Notes: generated by a model from the letters alone, not told the origin. 64,000 nucleotides of DNA from Sneathiella marina (GCF_023746535.1 NZ_CP098747.1:3461501-3525500), one strand, 5' to 3'; counted from the stretch's first letter, positions 51,710 through 60,886 are shown. Numbers and translations are program-made.

Positions 51710-52645
51710 TTACGCTACTCGTATCTTGGTTTTATCAGACATAATTCCATTTACCTGCTCTGCAGGCGTGAGCGTTTCCGCACGAACAATATCAAGCCAG
51801 TTCGAGTAGAAAGTCTGTCCCTGATGTTCCCAGGGTGATGGCGACACTTTATCCGTGTTTGTTTTCAAATATTGATAATCAGGTTTTACAGGTGACAAAC
51901 CCTTTGCCAAATCGCGTTGGAATTCGACGTTCAAGCTATCCGCCTCATATTCAAAGTGATTCAGAATGAACGTCTGCTTCGCAAGCGGATCTTCCAGTAT
52001 CGCCGGCCCGGCTGTTGCCGACCCCGCGACAATTTTAACCGAAGGCAAGCGAAACAGGTCGCTATAATCCACTGCCGAATGACGGGAGATCGGCATTAAA
52101 AGCGTATCCGTCAAACCGCGAAGCAAATCCGATGCCGTCTCGAATACATCTTGAATTTCAATGCCAAAGGCTTTTTGCGGGAGGTCTATCTTTGCCACAT
52201 TGTGAAAATGAAACAAAGCGGCATGAGCGGCCCAGCAAACAAAAACTGCCGGTACTTTATTTTTGGAGATTATACTCAAGACATCTGCCATTTCAGTCCA
52301 GTAATCAACATCTTCAAAACGAAGTTTTTCAACCGGCGCGCCCGTTACAATAATACCGTCCAATCCAATGATTTGCTGTTCATCGATAAGGTCGTAATGT
52401 CGGCGCAAATGATACTGACCGCTTGTCCGGCAAACCTGATCGTTCATCCGAAATAGTTTGAGCGACACATTAAGGTCATCCCGGCCTAACCGTCGGGCAA
52501 ATTGCCGTTCTGCAACTTTTTTGTCGGGCATTAGGTTTAGGAGCCCGATAACCAAGTCCGACTTTACAGGCCCCTCAAAAACCACCTGGCCTTCCTCACG
52601 GAGCTGATGGGCGCAAGGCAATCCTTTATTTACACAAATTGGCAT
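51710..52645 (-). CDS. metA: Homoserine O-acetyltransferase of the MetA family
   Basis: Activates homoserine for methionine synthesis; 311 residues. The nucleophile cysteine is in AVFVCWAAHAALFHF, the catalytic His and Glu in LNHFEYEADSL, and the substrate loop is IIVTGAPVEKLRFEDVDYW. In characterised MetA enzymes a Glu at the position after TGAP-x (as here) marks acetyl-CoA specificity, whereas succinyl enzymes such as E. coli have Gly. This fits the neighbouring MetY, which uses O-acetylhomoserine. It is the last gene of the alpha/beta hydrolase-metY-metA run, 38 bases after metY. Confidence 0.92.
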   Translation of the reverse strand: MPICVNKGLPCAHQLREEGQVVFEGPVKSDLVIGLLNLMPDKKVAERQFARRLGRDDLNVSLKLFRMNDQVCRTSGQYHLRRHYDLIDEQQIIGLDGIIVTGAPVEKLRFEDVDYWTEMADVLSIISKNKVPAVFVCWAAHAALFHFHNVAKIDLPQKAFGIEIQDVFETASDLLRGLTDTLLMPISRHSAVDYSDLFRLPSVKIVAGSATAGPAILEDPLAKQTFILNHFEYEADSLNVEFQRDLAKGLSPVKPDYQYLKTNTDKVSPSPWEHQGQTFYSNWLDIVRAETLTPAEQVNGIMSDKTKIRVA

Positions 52646-52683
52646 GTTTCTGCTCCTACAGATATGAAGTGATCAACAACAAT

Positions 52684-53979
52684 CTAGGCACTCGTTTTTT
52701 CAAGCGCCTGTGAGACATCCGCAAGAATGTCATCAATATGCTCGATACCGACAGAAAGGCGGATGTAACCCGGTGTAACACCTGCAGCCAGTTGCTGGTC
52801 TGGCGTCAATTGCTGGTGTGTTGAGGTGGCGGGATGAAGCGCAAGTGTTCTGGTATCGCCGATATTGGCGACGTGATACACCATCTCAAGTGCATCGATA
52901 AAACGCAAACCCGCATCCCGTCCGCCTTTAATTTCGAAGCCGACCAATCCACCAAAGCCTTTTGGCATATGCTGATCAGCCCATCTCTTCTTCACACCTT
53001 CCATTTGGGAGGGATGTATGACAGTTTCCACTTTGTCATTCTGTGACAAATAATCAGCGACAGCCTGGGCATTCTTTGTATGCTCTCGCATGCGAAGTGG
53101 TAGTGTTTCCAATCCTTGAATGAACTGAAATGCATTAAACGGGCTCATGCAGGGCCCCAGATCACGAAGCATCGTTACCCGCGCTTTGATAATATAGGCA
53201 ACTGGGCCCATTGGCTTGGTGGCTTCGGTCCATATGGCACCATGGTAACTTGGATCTGGCATGGTCAACATGGGAAATCTGTCAGCATGCTTTTCCCAGT
53301 CAAATTGGCCGCCATCAATGATCATTCCGCCGATGGAGGTGCCATGCCCACCAATAAATTTCGTTGTTGAGTAGACAACAATATGCGCTCCAAAATCAAA
53401 AGGGCGGCATAATATGGGCGCCGCTGTATTATCCATAATGAGCGGAACACCAATTTCTTCAGCTATGGCTGCCACATCAGATATTGGGAAAACCTGCAGT
53501 TTCGGATTTGGCAATGTTTCCGCATAATACGCTCTTGTCCGTTCATCAGTCGCTCGCCGAAAGTTCTCAGGATCCGTTGGATCAACAAAACGAACTTCAA
53601 TACCCATCGTCTTGAATGTGTTGGCAAACAGGTTCCAACTCCCGCCATATAAATCAGTCGAGCTGACAATATTGTCGCCGGTCGCTGCAATATTCTGGAT
53701 GGAAAGCGCTGTCGCAGCCTGACCGGAACTCACCGCCAATGACGCAACGCCCCCTTCCATAACGGCCATGCGCTGTTCGAGTACATCTGTGGTGGGGTTT
53801 CCAATCCGGCTGTAAATCGGGCCAAGTTCTTGCAGGGCGAAACGGGCGCAAGCCGTTTCCACATCAGGAAACTGGAAAGACGTCGTCTGATGCATTGGGA
53901 CTGCAACAGAGCCTGTTGATGGATCTCCTCTAAAGGAAGCATGCAGTGCAATGGTTTCCGGATTTGTATAATTTGTCAT
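52684..53979 (-). CDS. metY: O-acetylhomoserine sulfhydrylase (MetY), PLP-dependent
   Basis: Cys/Met-metabolism PLP enzyme of 431 residues that condenses O-acetylhomoserine with sulphide to homocysteine. The N-terminus ETIALHASFRGDPSTGSVAV and PIYSRIGNPTTDVLEQRMA are MetY-type. The cofactor lysine is in VVYSTTKFIGGHGTSIGGM, the PLP-phosphate loop is AVSSGQAATALSI, and the C-terminal VGIEHIDDILADVSQALE is standard. It is longer than cystathionine synthases (~380), as expected for MetY. With metA 38 bases downstream it forms a direct-sulphhydrylation methionine pathway. Cytoplasmic. Confidence 0.94.
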   Translation of the reverse strand: MTNYTNPETIALHASFRGDPSTGSVAVPMHQTTSFQFPDVETACARFALQELGPIYSRIGNPTTDVLEQRMAVMEGGVASLAVSSGQAATALSIQNIAATGDNIVSSTDLYGGSWNLFANTFKTMGIEVRFVDPTDPENFRRATDERTRAYYAETLPNPKLQVFPISDVAAIAEEIGVPLIMDNTAAPILCRPFDFGAHIVVYSTTKFIGGHGTSIGGMIIDGGQFDWEKHADRFPMLTMPDPSYHGAIWTEATKPMGPVAYIIKARVTMLRDLGPCMSPFNAFQFIQGLETLPLRMREHTKNAQAVADYLSQNDKVETVIHPSQMEGVKKRWADQHMPKGFGGLVGFEIKGGRDAGLRFIDALEMVYHVANIGDTRTLALHPATSTHQQLTPDQQLAAGVTPGYIRLSVGIEHIDDILADVSQALEKTSA

Positions 53980-54018
53980 CTCAAGTCCTCGCTTCTGAAA
54001 TTATGGTGATTATGTCCG

Positions 54019-54840
54019 CTATGCGACCCAACGCAGGGCTTCGACGCCGGTTACCCGGTATTGCTCGACTTCCAGCATATGATGGAAAATTCTAGGATTG
54101 ACCCATTCGCTGGCATCCACAGGTGCCATATGATCAAGACCGGGCATCAAGGCCAGCTTGGCATTCGGTATCACTTGCGCAATCATGCTGCTGATCTGTT
54201 GGGTCACCTCGCGCGATTCCAAGCCAACCATCATCATGGTGGGAACATCTATTATAGCCAAATCTTGCAGGGTTACTGTTTCTTCAAAGCTCCGCACAAA
54301 ATTCTGTGCAACTGCGTCTATTTTCGAAACGAATTTTTCCCGCGCAGTAGTTGGCAACTGCTGCCAAGTACCTTCGCCGTTCCAGTAGTCGATGAATGTC
54401 GCCATCCCGGACTCGGGTGTGTTCATGGCAATGGCGTTCTGTAGGCTTTTTGCAACCGCCTCCATTTCACTAACGAACTTCTGGTTTTGATCTGTCGTGT
54501 TACGTAACAGGCAAAAAAGTACAGGCTCATACACCGTCAAACTGACAAGCAGGTCAGGGCGTAAGATCGCAACTTTCATGGCAACCGCTCCACCATAAGA
54601 ATGACCAACCAGATGTACAGGCTGACCCAGCTCTTCGATTTCCTGGATGATCGGATCCGCATCCGCGGCGAAACCCTTTTGCGATCCGGTGGCCGGCCTG
54701 TCCCCATATCCTGGAAGATCAGGTGTGATGACATGAAAGCGATCCTCAAGAATTTCACAGAGAGACTGCCATTGCTTTGAAGAAGAGGCAGAACCATGCA
54801 GGGCCATTACGGGTGCAGTTGTAAAATCTGTGTAGGTCAT
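54019..54840 (-). CDS. Alpha/beta hydrolase
   Basis: A 273-residue alpha/beta-hydrolase. The oxyanion strand is MALHGSASSSKQW, the nucleophile elbow VGHSYGGAVAMK (serine), and the distal histidine is in MPGLDHMAPVDASEW; the acid is probably an aspartate or glutamate late in the fold. PDLPGYGDRP is the usual second loop. It is much shorter than MetX homoserine acetyltransferase, so it does not replace metA. It starts the metY-metA run, 39 bases before metY, but a methionine role is not evident. Substrate, an ester or epoxide, unknown. Confidence 0.8.
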   Translation of the reverse strand: MTYTDFTTAPVMALHGSASSSKQWQSLCEILEDRFHVITPDLPGYGDRPATGSQKGFAADADPIIQEIEELGQPVHLVGHSYGGAVAMKVAILRPDLLVSLTVYEPVLFCLLRNTTDQNQKFVSEMEAVAKSLQNAIAMNTPESGMATFIDYWNGEGTWQQLPTTAREKFVSKIDAVAQNFVRSFEETVTLQDLAIIDVPTMMMVGLESREVTQQISSMIAQVIPNAKLALMPGLDHMAPVDASEWVNPRIFHHMLEVEQYRVTGVEALRWVA

Positions 54841-54950
54841 CTTGTCGCTCCATGCGGTTAAGTGCTTGTGATCCTAGTTTTCCTCTTTTCTTGTTTCAGT
54901 TCTTTGTCTGAAAAACAGGTTTAATGCTTCAATTGTTATTTTCCAAAAAA

Positions 54951-55014
54951 CACATAAAAACACATAAAATCACTTTATTTCTGTGATTTTGTGGGTTTTA
55001 TGTGGTTTTATGTT
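54951..55014. repeat. AT-rich dyad of decamer repeats
   Basis: Left side: tandem decamers CACATAAAAA (54951-54960) and CACATAAAAT (54961-54970). Right side: GTTTTATGTG (54995-55004) and GTTTTATGTT (55005-55014), the same decamer inverted. Between them AAAATCAC (54966-54973) and GTGATTTT (54983-54990) form an 8-bp stem. The element lies in the 252-base divergent gap of the alpha/beta hydrolase and the hybrid-kinase gene. The 10-base helical phasing suits cooperative protein binding, or a DNA cruciform. Confidence 0.5.
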
Positions 55015-55092
55015 GGCTATTTCTGAAACAATTGAAACAAAACTGCTTCTATTAGATAATCGATTGAAACAGAGTTGCGCTAAATTGAAATC

Positions 55093-58000
55093 ATGAATGG
55101 TATCGAACAAATGTTAATGTCCACCGCAAGTCAACAGACGCCAACCACCTCTTTTGCGTCATTTACGGCTGAAGGGGTGATTATTGCTGCAGCTCATGAT
55201 TTCGACCAGTTGTTGCTGAACGGATCAAAAGCAGATACGCGCGCTGCTGTCCTGGAAGCCTATTTAAAACAGCTCGATCACTTCGATCAGGAAGAATTTA
55301 CCCCAACAGCAGCAACCCTTAAATCAGCTTCGGAAAAATGGAGTGACGAACATTCTGCAGCAATCGAAGCACGGTTGGCGAACGGCGAATGGCGGCTTCT
55401 TTCCAGTTATTCCACACCTGATGGCGGCAGTGTTCTATTGAGCGTTGATATAAACAAGCAGAAATGGGAGAGTGAATTTTCAGAGTTCATGCTGCAAAAC
55501 AGCCCCTTGCCTGTTTGGGCGAATGATGCGGAAACCGGGGCGTTACTTTACGCGAATACGGCAACCCATACCCTTTACAGGAAGGCAACCGCGGATGACA
55601 GCGAAAAGGGCTTTAAGAAGTTTTTCGCCAAAAGTAACGAAGACCCCTCTTTCAGGACCCTGATGAAAACCGGATATGACGACAATTACACCTTTGTTAC
55701 AAAGAATGCCGGTGGTGAAGAACTTTGGTTCAGCGGCGCCGCGCGTATTCTTCAATCCGGTGAAAAGGATATTATTGTCACAACAACACAAGACGTTACG
55801 GACAAGAAACGTCAGGAAGAAGAAATCAACAAAGCAAAGGAAATTCTGTCCGACGCGATTGAAAGCTTGAGCGAAGGCTTCGCTCTTTACGATGAGGATA
55901 GCATCCTTGTTATGTTCAACGACAAATATCGCGAAATGAACTATGGGGTGAGTGATCTTCTTGAGCCGGGATTGAACTGGGAAATACTGGTGCGAGAAAC
56001 GGCTAGAAGAGGCATATATGCCGATGCCATCGGCAGGGAGAATGAATGGGTTAACGAGCGGCTGGAAAATGGTGCCGAATTTATTCAGAATTTCGAGCTT
56101 TGGCACGCCGATGGAAATTGTTATACGGTCTCGGTACATCCAACCAAGCTTGGCGGCTTTGTCGTGACACGCACGGACATAACCGCTGAGAAACAGGCCG
56201 ATGAAATGCAGCGCGAGGCAGATGTTCTTTTGCATAAAGTGCTGGAAGCATGCCCAGCGAATGTTCTTATGGCTCGGATAGGCGACGGCAAAATAATCTA
56301 TCGATCGCCCGCCGCCCGGGAACTTTTCGGCAGCACAGAATCCACAAAAGATCATTATGTATATCCCGAAGACAATGCAGATTACCTGACCGATTTGCTT
56401 CCAACCGGCAGAATTGATGATTTTGAAACATTGTGTATTCGCCCGGATGGCACGCACTTCCCCGCAGCTATTTCTGCGCAGGTAATTGATTATCGCGGCG
56501 AAGACGTGATTGTTTCCAGCACCATTGATTTGACAGAGCAGCTTGAAGCACGCCAGGAAATATCTTCGGCGGCCAAACGCCTGACCGATGCCATCGAATC
56601 TCTGGATGAAGCTTTCGCGTTGTTTGATTCAAACCATGCATTGGTTACTTATAACGCGCTCTATCTTGATTCTAATAAGCCGTTAAAGGATATTCTCAAA
56701 CCCGGCGTGAATTTTGAAGAAATCCTTTATGCAGCCGAGAACCAGGGCCGTCAGGAAGATATTGAACCCTTTATCCGCGCCTACGAAGACAGTAAGGAAA
56801 CCGGGCAAGTACGCGCGGAACGGCGGGATATAGAGGAAGAAGACGGACGAATTTATTCGACATCCATCAATCCAACGTCAGAAGGCGGATTTGTCGTAAC
56901 GCGCCTGGATGTAACGATGCAAAAGGAGATGGAGGCAGAACGACGCGCAGCAGATGAAGTTGTCCGCCTGGTTCTCGAGGCCTGCCCGGTTCCGCTTCAG
57001 ATGATCAAATTTGACGATGGCGAATTATTGTTCCGTAGCCCTGAAACAAGATCTTTGCTTGGCGATCCCTCTTCCTCCCGATCCTATTTTGTCGACCTCA
57101 ATGCCTTTGATTCCTACCGTGAGGAGCTTCAAAAGAAAAAATTTGTGAACAACTATCGGATCGAATTGTACAACGCCAAGGGAGAGCCGTTCTGGGGAGC
57201 AATTTCCTGCCGCCTCATCGACTTCAGAGGAGAAGAGGTCATCGTCGCAAATACCCGCGACCTGACGGAAGAACTATCCTTACAAGAGGAATTGGCGAGA
57301 CAGCGGGAAATCTTGTTCCAAAGCGAAAAAATGTCGGCATTGGGCGAGCTCCTTGCGGGCGTTGCCCATGAACTGAACAATCCTCTGTCTATCATTGTCG
57401 GGCATTCCTTGATGATGCAGGAAGAAGTAACCACACCCGGAACGGAGCGGCGTGTCGATATTATCAGTAATGCGGCACAGAGATGCGCGAAGATTATCAA
57501 AACTTTCCTTGCAATGGCCCGGCAAAAGCCAGCTGAAATGCAGGATATCGATATGAATATGGTCATCGCCAGCGCCCTGGATGTTACTGATTTTGCCTCT
57601 GGTAACGGTAGCATGGACCTTGAACGTGATTTGATGGAAAATTTGCCACTGGTCAATGCCGATGCGGACCAAATAACGCAAGTGGTTGTTAATCTCGTCA
57701 TCAACGCGGAGCAGGCCATTACCGCCAGCGGCAAGCCGGGTCAAGTAACACTCAAAACTTCCTATAATCCAGGAACTTCTGAAGTGATTATCCGTGTTGC
57801 TGACAATGGCCCCGGTATTCCGGAAGCCATATCCGCACGCATTTTTGAACCGTTTTTTACGACCAAGGAAATCGGCCAGGGAACGGGGATTGGGCTAGCT
57901 TTCTGCCATAGGATATTGGAATCCCATGGCGGTAGTATCACCGTTAAATCAACTGAAGGACTTGGAACGGAATTTACTCTACGTTTGCCCGCAAAATCAG

Positions 58001-58446
58001 GGCTCGTAAGTGCATTGTCAGAGTCACTGGAAGTTAATCGATCTGCGTCAACCTGTTCCATTCTGGTTGTAGATGACGAAGCAGACGTCGCCGAACTCAT
58101 GCAGGAGATATTGGCTAAGGAGGGGTTCGAGGTTCACACTGCTGAAGATGGGAATGATGCATTGGAGAAATTATCCAAGGAAACATACGATCTGGTTTTG
58201 AGTGATTTGAACATGCCCGGCCTCGACGGCAAGGGTTTGTATGAACAAATCAATTCCCAATATCCTATCCTTGTGGACCGGGTCGGGTTTATTACAGGGG
58301 ATACAATGAGCGAGGACGCGCAGCGCTTCTTGAAGCACGCACAAAGACCAAGCATGGAAAAACCCATCAACCCTCGTGAGCTGAGAAACCTCGTTTACGA
58401 TATGCTAGAGGAGATCGGGGAACCGGTGAAGAAACATGACAATTGA
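55093..58446 (+). CDS. Multi-PAS hybrid histidine kinase
   Basis: A 1117-residue soluble sensor kinase without clear membrane helices. Several PAS-type domains fill residues ~1-730. Units starting near 253 (AIESLSEGFALYDEDS) and 383 (VLEACPANVLMARIGD) are repeated near 497 (AIESLDEAFALFDSN) and 627 (VLEACPVPLQMIKFDD), a tandem duplication of a two-PAS block with equal 130-residue spacing. The dimerisation/phosphoacceptor helix is MSALGELLAGVAHELNNPLS with H759. The ATPase domain has NLVINAEQAI, VADNGPGIPEA and GTGIGLAFCHRI. The C-terminal receiver has D1038 (VLSDLNMPGLDG). It overlaps the response-regulator gene by 11 bases. The signal is unknown. Confidence 0.9.
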   Translation: MNGIEQMLMSTASQQTPTTSFASFTAEGVIIAAAHDFDQLLLNGSKADTRAAVLEAYLKQLDHFDQEEFTPTAATLKSASEKWSDEHSAAIEARLANGEWRLLSSYSTPDGGSVLLSVDINKQKWESEFSEFMLQNSPLPVWANDAETGALLYANTATHTLYRKATADDSEKGFKKFFAKSNEDPSFRTLMKTGYDDNYTFVTKNAGGEELWFSGAARILQSGEKDIIVTTTQDVTDKKRQEEEINKAKEILSDAIESLSEGFALYDEDSILVMFNDKYREMNYGVSDLLEPGLNWEILVRETARRGIYADAIGRENEWVNERLENGAEFIQNFELWHADGNCYTVSVHPTKLGGFVVTRTDITAEKQADEMQREADVLLHKVLEACPANVLMARIGDGKIIYRSPAARELFGSTESTKDHYVYPEDNADYLTDLLPTGRIDDFETLCIRPDGTHFPAAISAQVIDYRGEDVIVSSTIDLTEQLEARQEISSAAKRLTDAIESLDEAFALFDSNHALVTYNALYLDSNKPLKDILKPGVNFEEILYAAENQGRQEDIEPFIRAYEDSKETGQVRAERRDIEEEDGRIYSTSINPTSEGGFVVTRLDVTMQKEMEAERRAADEVVRLVLEACPVPLQMIKFDDGELLFRSPETRSLLGDPSSSRSYFVDLNAFDSYREELQKKKFVNNYRIELYNAKGEPFWGAISCRLIDFRGEEVIVANTRDLTEELSLQEELARQREILFQSEKMSALGELLAGVAHELNNPLSIIVGHSLMMQEEVTTPGTERRVDIISNAAQRCAKIIKTFLAMARQKPAEMQDIDMNMVIASALDVTDFASGNGSMDLERDLMENLPLVNADADQITQVVVNLVINAEQAITASGKPGQVTLKTSYNPGTSEVIIRVADNGPGIPEAISARIFEPFFTTKEIGQGTGIGLAFCHRILESHGGSITVKSTEGLGTEFTLRLPAKSGLVSALSESLEVNRSASTCSILVVDDEADVAELMQEILAKEGFEVHTAEDGNDALEKLSKETYDLVLSDLNMPGLDGKGLYEQINSQYPILVDRVGFITGDTMSEDAQRFLKHAQRPSMEKPINPRELRNLVYDMLEEIGEPVKKHDN

Positions 58447-59155
58447 AAATGCCCATATTCTCGTCTGCGACGACGAAATCGATGTCCGGGAAATGCTCAA
58501 GGAGTATCTCGAAAAACGCGGCTTTAAAGTGAGTGAGGCGGGTAATGGGATTGAATTGCGAGAAGTTCTTGAGAAAGAAGAAATCGATCTGATATTGCTG
58601 GATATCAATATGCCTGGCGAAGATGGTCTTTCAATCTTGCGATCTATCAGGGCCGAAAAGGATATTTGTGTCGTCATGCTAACCGCCGCAGGAGAAGTGG
58701 TTGACAGAATAATCGGCTTGGAAATGGGAGCAGATGATTATTTAGGGAAACCCGTTGATTTAAGGGAGCTCGAAGCACGAGTTAAAGCGGTTCTACGCCG
58801 CCGCGAAAGCAACGAAACTTCGTCCGCCAAGTCGCCAACCAGCAAAACGGCAGCCTTTGGAGAGTGCCGTCTCGATCTGGAAGCCGCAAAACTCTTTGGC
58901 GGTGATGGCCTGGAAATTGCGATTACAGCCATGGAGTTCAGTTTGCTAAAGGTATTCGCAGAAAACCCAAAACGTGTCCTCAACCGCGATCAAATTCTGG
59001 AGCAAGCCCATGATCGGGGCTGGGATCCTTTTGATCGCAGTGTTGATATCCGGATTTCCCGTATCCGCCGAAAAATTGAGCCGATTCCGGAAAAACCTCA
59101 AATCATCAAAACCATCCGGGGCATTGGTTATCTCTACGATCCAGAAGCTGCCTGA
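58436..59155 (+). CDS. OmpR-family response regulator
   Basis: A 239-residue DNA-binding regulator. The receiver has the acidic pair ILVCDDEIDV, phospho-Asp D56 in LILLDINMPGEDG, the switch Thr in VVMLTAAGEV and Lys in LGKPVDLREL. The C-terminal winged-helix (FGECRLDLEAAKL, TAMEFSLLKVFAENPKRVLN, VDIRISRIRRKIEPIPEK, IIKTIRGIGYLYDPE) is the OmpR type. Its start lies inside the kinase gene, so the pair is translationally coupled and probably one signalling route. The kinase also owns a receiver, so phosphotransfer may be branched or need a separate HPt protein. Confidence 0.93.
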   Translation: MTIENAHILVCDDEIDVREMLKEYLEKRGFKVSEAGNGIELREVLEKEEIDLILLDINMPGEDGLSILRSIRAEKDICVVMLTAAGEVVDRIIGLEMGADDYLGKPVDLRELEARVKAVLRRRESNETSSAKSPTSKTAAFGECRLDLEAAKLFGGDGLEIAITAMEFSLLKVFAENPKRVLNRDQILEQAHDRGWDPFDRSVDIRISRIRRKIEPIPEKPQIIKTIRGIGYLYDPEAA

Positions 59156-59181
59156 AAATATTGTACCTGCTGAAGTGAAAT

Positions 59182-60054
59182 CTACTCCGGGAGAGGCACG
59201 AAATCTGTTTCCCCGGGGACCCTATCATATTGCTGATCTCGCCACTCTTTTTTTGCCTGCTCAATGCGAGATTGGCTTGTCGAAACAAAGTTCCAATACA
59301 TAATTCTTGGTTCATGCAGGGCATCTCCGCCCAGGACCGCAATGACGCTCGATTTTCGAGCCAGCAGCTCAATCTTCGGCTTATTATTAAGAACGGCAAG
59401 TTCACCTGCGGCCACAAGTTGGGAATCAATCTCGACCTCACCCAAAACAACGTAAACAGCAGCCTCATCATAATTCGGCTGCAGGCGCAAACTGCTCGCA
59501 GCATTTAATGAAATGTCTGCGAAGAAAAGCCGCGTAAAAGTAGATACCGGTGATTGCTGACCAAAGAGTTCCCCGGCAATAAGCCGTCCTGTCCATCCTT
59601 CACCCGCGATCACCGGCAAAGCCTGTTTGGGTGTATGAACAAATGCAGGTGCCGTTTCTTCACGGTCTTTGGGAAGCGCAACCCACAACTGCAACCCGTT
59701 CAACTCCTGATGAGAGCTTCGTGCTAGCTCGCCGCTACGTTCTGAATGAACGATGCCTCTGCCAGCCGTCATCCAGTTCACATCGCCTGGTAAAATCTCT
59801 TGTAACGACCCCAAACTATCGCGATGCAGGATTGACCCCTCATATAAATATGTCACCGTTGCAAGCCCGATATGAGGATGCGGCGGAACATCCAGTCCCT
59901 GCCCGGCAGCAAGGATGGTTGGCCCCATATGATCCAGAAAGACGAATGCTCCGACCGAACGTCGCTTTGCCACTGGCAGCAGGCGTCGGACGGTCAAACC
60001 ACCCAGCTCCTTTTGTTTTCCAGAAATTATCCGTTCAACGCTTCCTTCGGTCAT
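59182..60054 (-). CDS. Pirin family protein
   Basis: A 290-residue bicupin. The N-terminal half carries the metal-binding residues of pirins: FLDHMGPTIL, VPPHPHIGLATVTYLYEG and GRGIVHSERSGE. The C-terminal half begins near SLRLQPNYDEAAVYVVLGEV and shows the pirin_C pattern. Some bacterial pirins have quercetinase activity and others bind metabolic enzymes; which applies here is unknown. It is 14 bases downstream of the 3-hydroxybutyrate-dehydrogenase-like gene in the same direction, so both are probably one transcript. Confidence 0.9.
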   Translation of the reverse strand: MTEGSVERIISGKQKELGGLTVRRLLPVAKRRSVGAFVFLDHMGPTILAAGQGLDVPPHPHIGLATVTYLYEGSILHRDSLGSLQEILPGDVNWMTAGRGIVHSERSGELARSSHQELNGLQLWVALPKDREETAPAFVHTPKQALPVIAGEGWTGRLIAGELFGQQSPVSTFTRLFFADISLNAASSLRLQPNYDEAAVYVVLGEVEIDSQLVAAGELAVLNNKPKIELLARKSSVIAVLGGDALHEPRIMYWNFVSTSQSRIEQAKKEWRDQQYDRVPGETDFVPLPE

Positions 60055-60068
60055 GGGATCTCTTCGGG

Positions 60069-60851
60069 CTATTGGGCCGTCCAGCCACCATCGATAGACT
60101 GCAGGCTACCTGTTATATTTTCAGCCGCATCACTACAAAGAAACATCGCCAATGCGGCCACCTGCTCAATTGTTGCAAACTTTTTGGTCGCCGCCGCTGC
60201 CAGCATGACATCGTTAATCACTTCTTCTTCCGTCATTCCCCGGCTTTTGGCGGTATCAGGAATCTGCGCTTCGACCAAGGGTGTCCAAACATATCCGGGG
60301 CAAATGGCGTTTACCGTGATATTGTCTCGGGCAACTTCCAGTGCCGCCGTTTTTGTCAGCCCAGCAACTCCGTGCTTTGCCGCCACATAGGCTCCCTTGT
60401 TAGGCGACGCGACAATGGCATGTGCAGAGGCAGTGTTTACAATTCTACCCCATCCCCGTTTTTTCATTAGCGGGATCGAAAACCGCATGCTGTGAAAAAC
60501 AGAGGATAGGTTAATTGCAATAATGGCATCCCATGTTTGCGGTGGATATTCTTCTATGGGGGCAACAAATTGTATACCAGCGTTATTCATGAGAATATCA
60601 ACACCGCCGAATTCAGCATCAGCGGTATTGATCAAGTCTTCAATTTGATCCGGTTTCGTCATATCGGCATTGTGATAGAGGCAGGTTATACCGTTTTCTT
60701 CCGCCAATGATTGGCGAAGCGTTTCAATCTCCGCTGCATCGCCAAAACCGTTAATCACCAGATTACAACCTTTCGCTGCCAGGGCACGGGCATAGCCCTC
60801 GCCAATCCCGGAAGTCGAACCTGTGATTACTGCCACTTTATCTTTCAACAT
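60069..60851 (-). CDS. 3-hydroxybutyrate dehydrogenase-like SDR
   Basis: A 260-residue classical SDR closest to BdhA/HbdH, which oxidises (R)-3-hydroxybutyrate to acetoacetate with NAD+. NAD site TGSTSGIGEGYA, NNAGIQFVAPIEE, catalytic S/Y/K in NTASAHAIVASPNKGAYVAA (then KHGVAG), CPGYVWTPLVEAQIPD and GSLQSIDGGWTAQ. The motifs GIQFVAPIE and TPLVE-x-QIPD are particularly like 3-hydroxybutyrate dehydrogenases, including a lid with MTEEEV. It probably serves polyhydroxybutyrate or ketone-body use. Upstream of pirin with a short gap. A related sugar- or acid-SDR cannot be excluded. Confidence 0.85.
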   Translation of the reverse strand: MLKDKVAVITGSTSGIGEGYARALAAKGCNLVINGFGDAAEIETLRQSLAEENGITCLYHNADMTKPDQIEDLINTADAEFGGVDILMNNAGIQFVAPIEEYPPQTWDAIIAINLSSVFHSMRFSIPLMKKRGWGRIVNTASAHAIVASPNKGAYVAAKHGVAGLTKTAALEVARDNITVNAICPGYVWTPLVEAQIPDTAKSRGMTEEEVINDVMLAAAATKKFATIEQVAALAMFLCSDAAENITGSLQSIDGGWTAQ

Positions 60852-60886
60852 AACGTCTCTTTTCTCAATATTTTAAGTTCAGGCGC

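Noticed and set aside
54841-55092. SAM riboswitch expected upstream of the metY-metA run
   Set aside because: No SAM-I or SAM-II consensus pieces could be found on the minus strand between the kinase and hydrolase genes.
55543-56457. 304-codon minus-strand open frame inside the hybrid-kinase gene
   Set aside because: It is antisense to a clearly coding PAS region, has no family motif and its residue pattern follows from the kinase codons.
59631-60470. 279-codon plus-strand open frame across pirin and the SDR
   Set aside because: Antisense shadow of two well-recognised genes; composition (Arg, His, Cys, Pro rich) is not protein-like.
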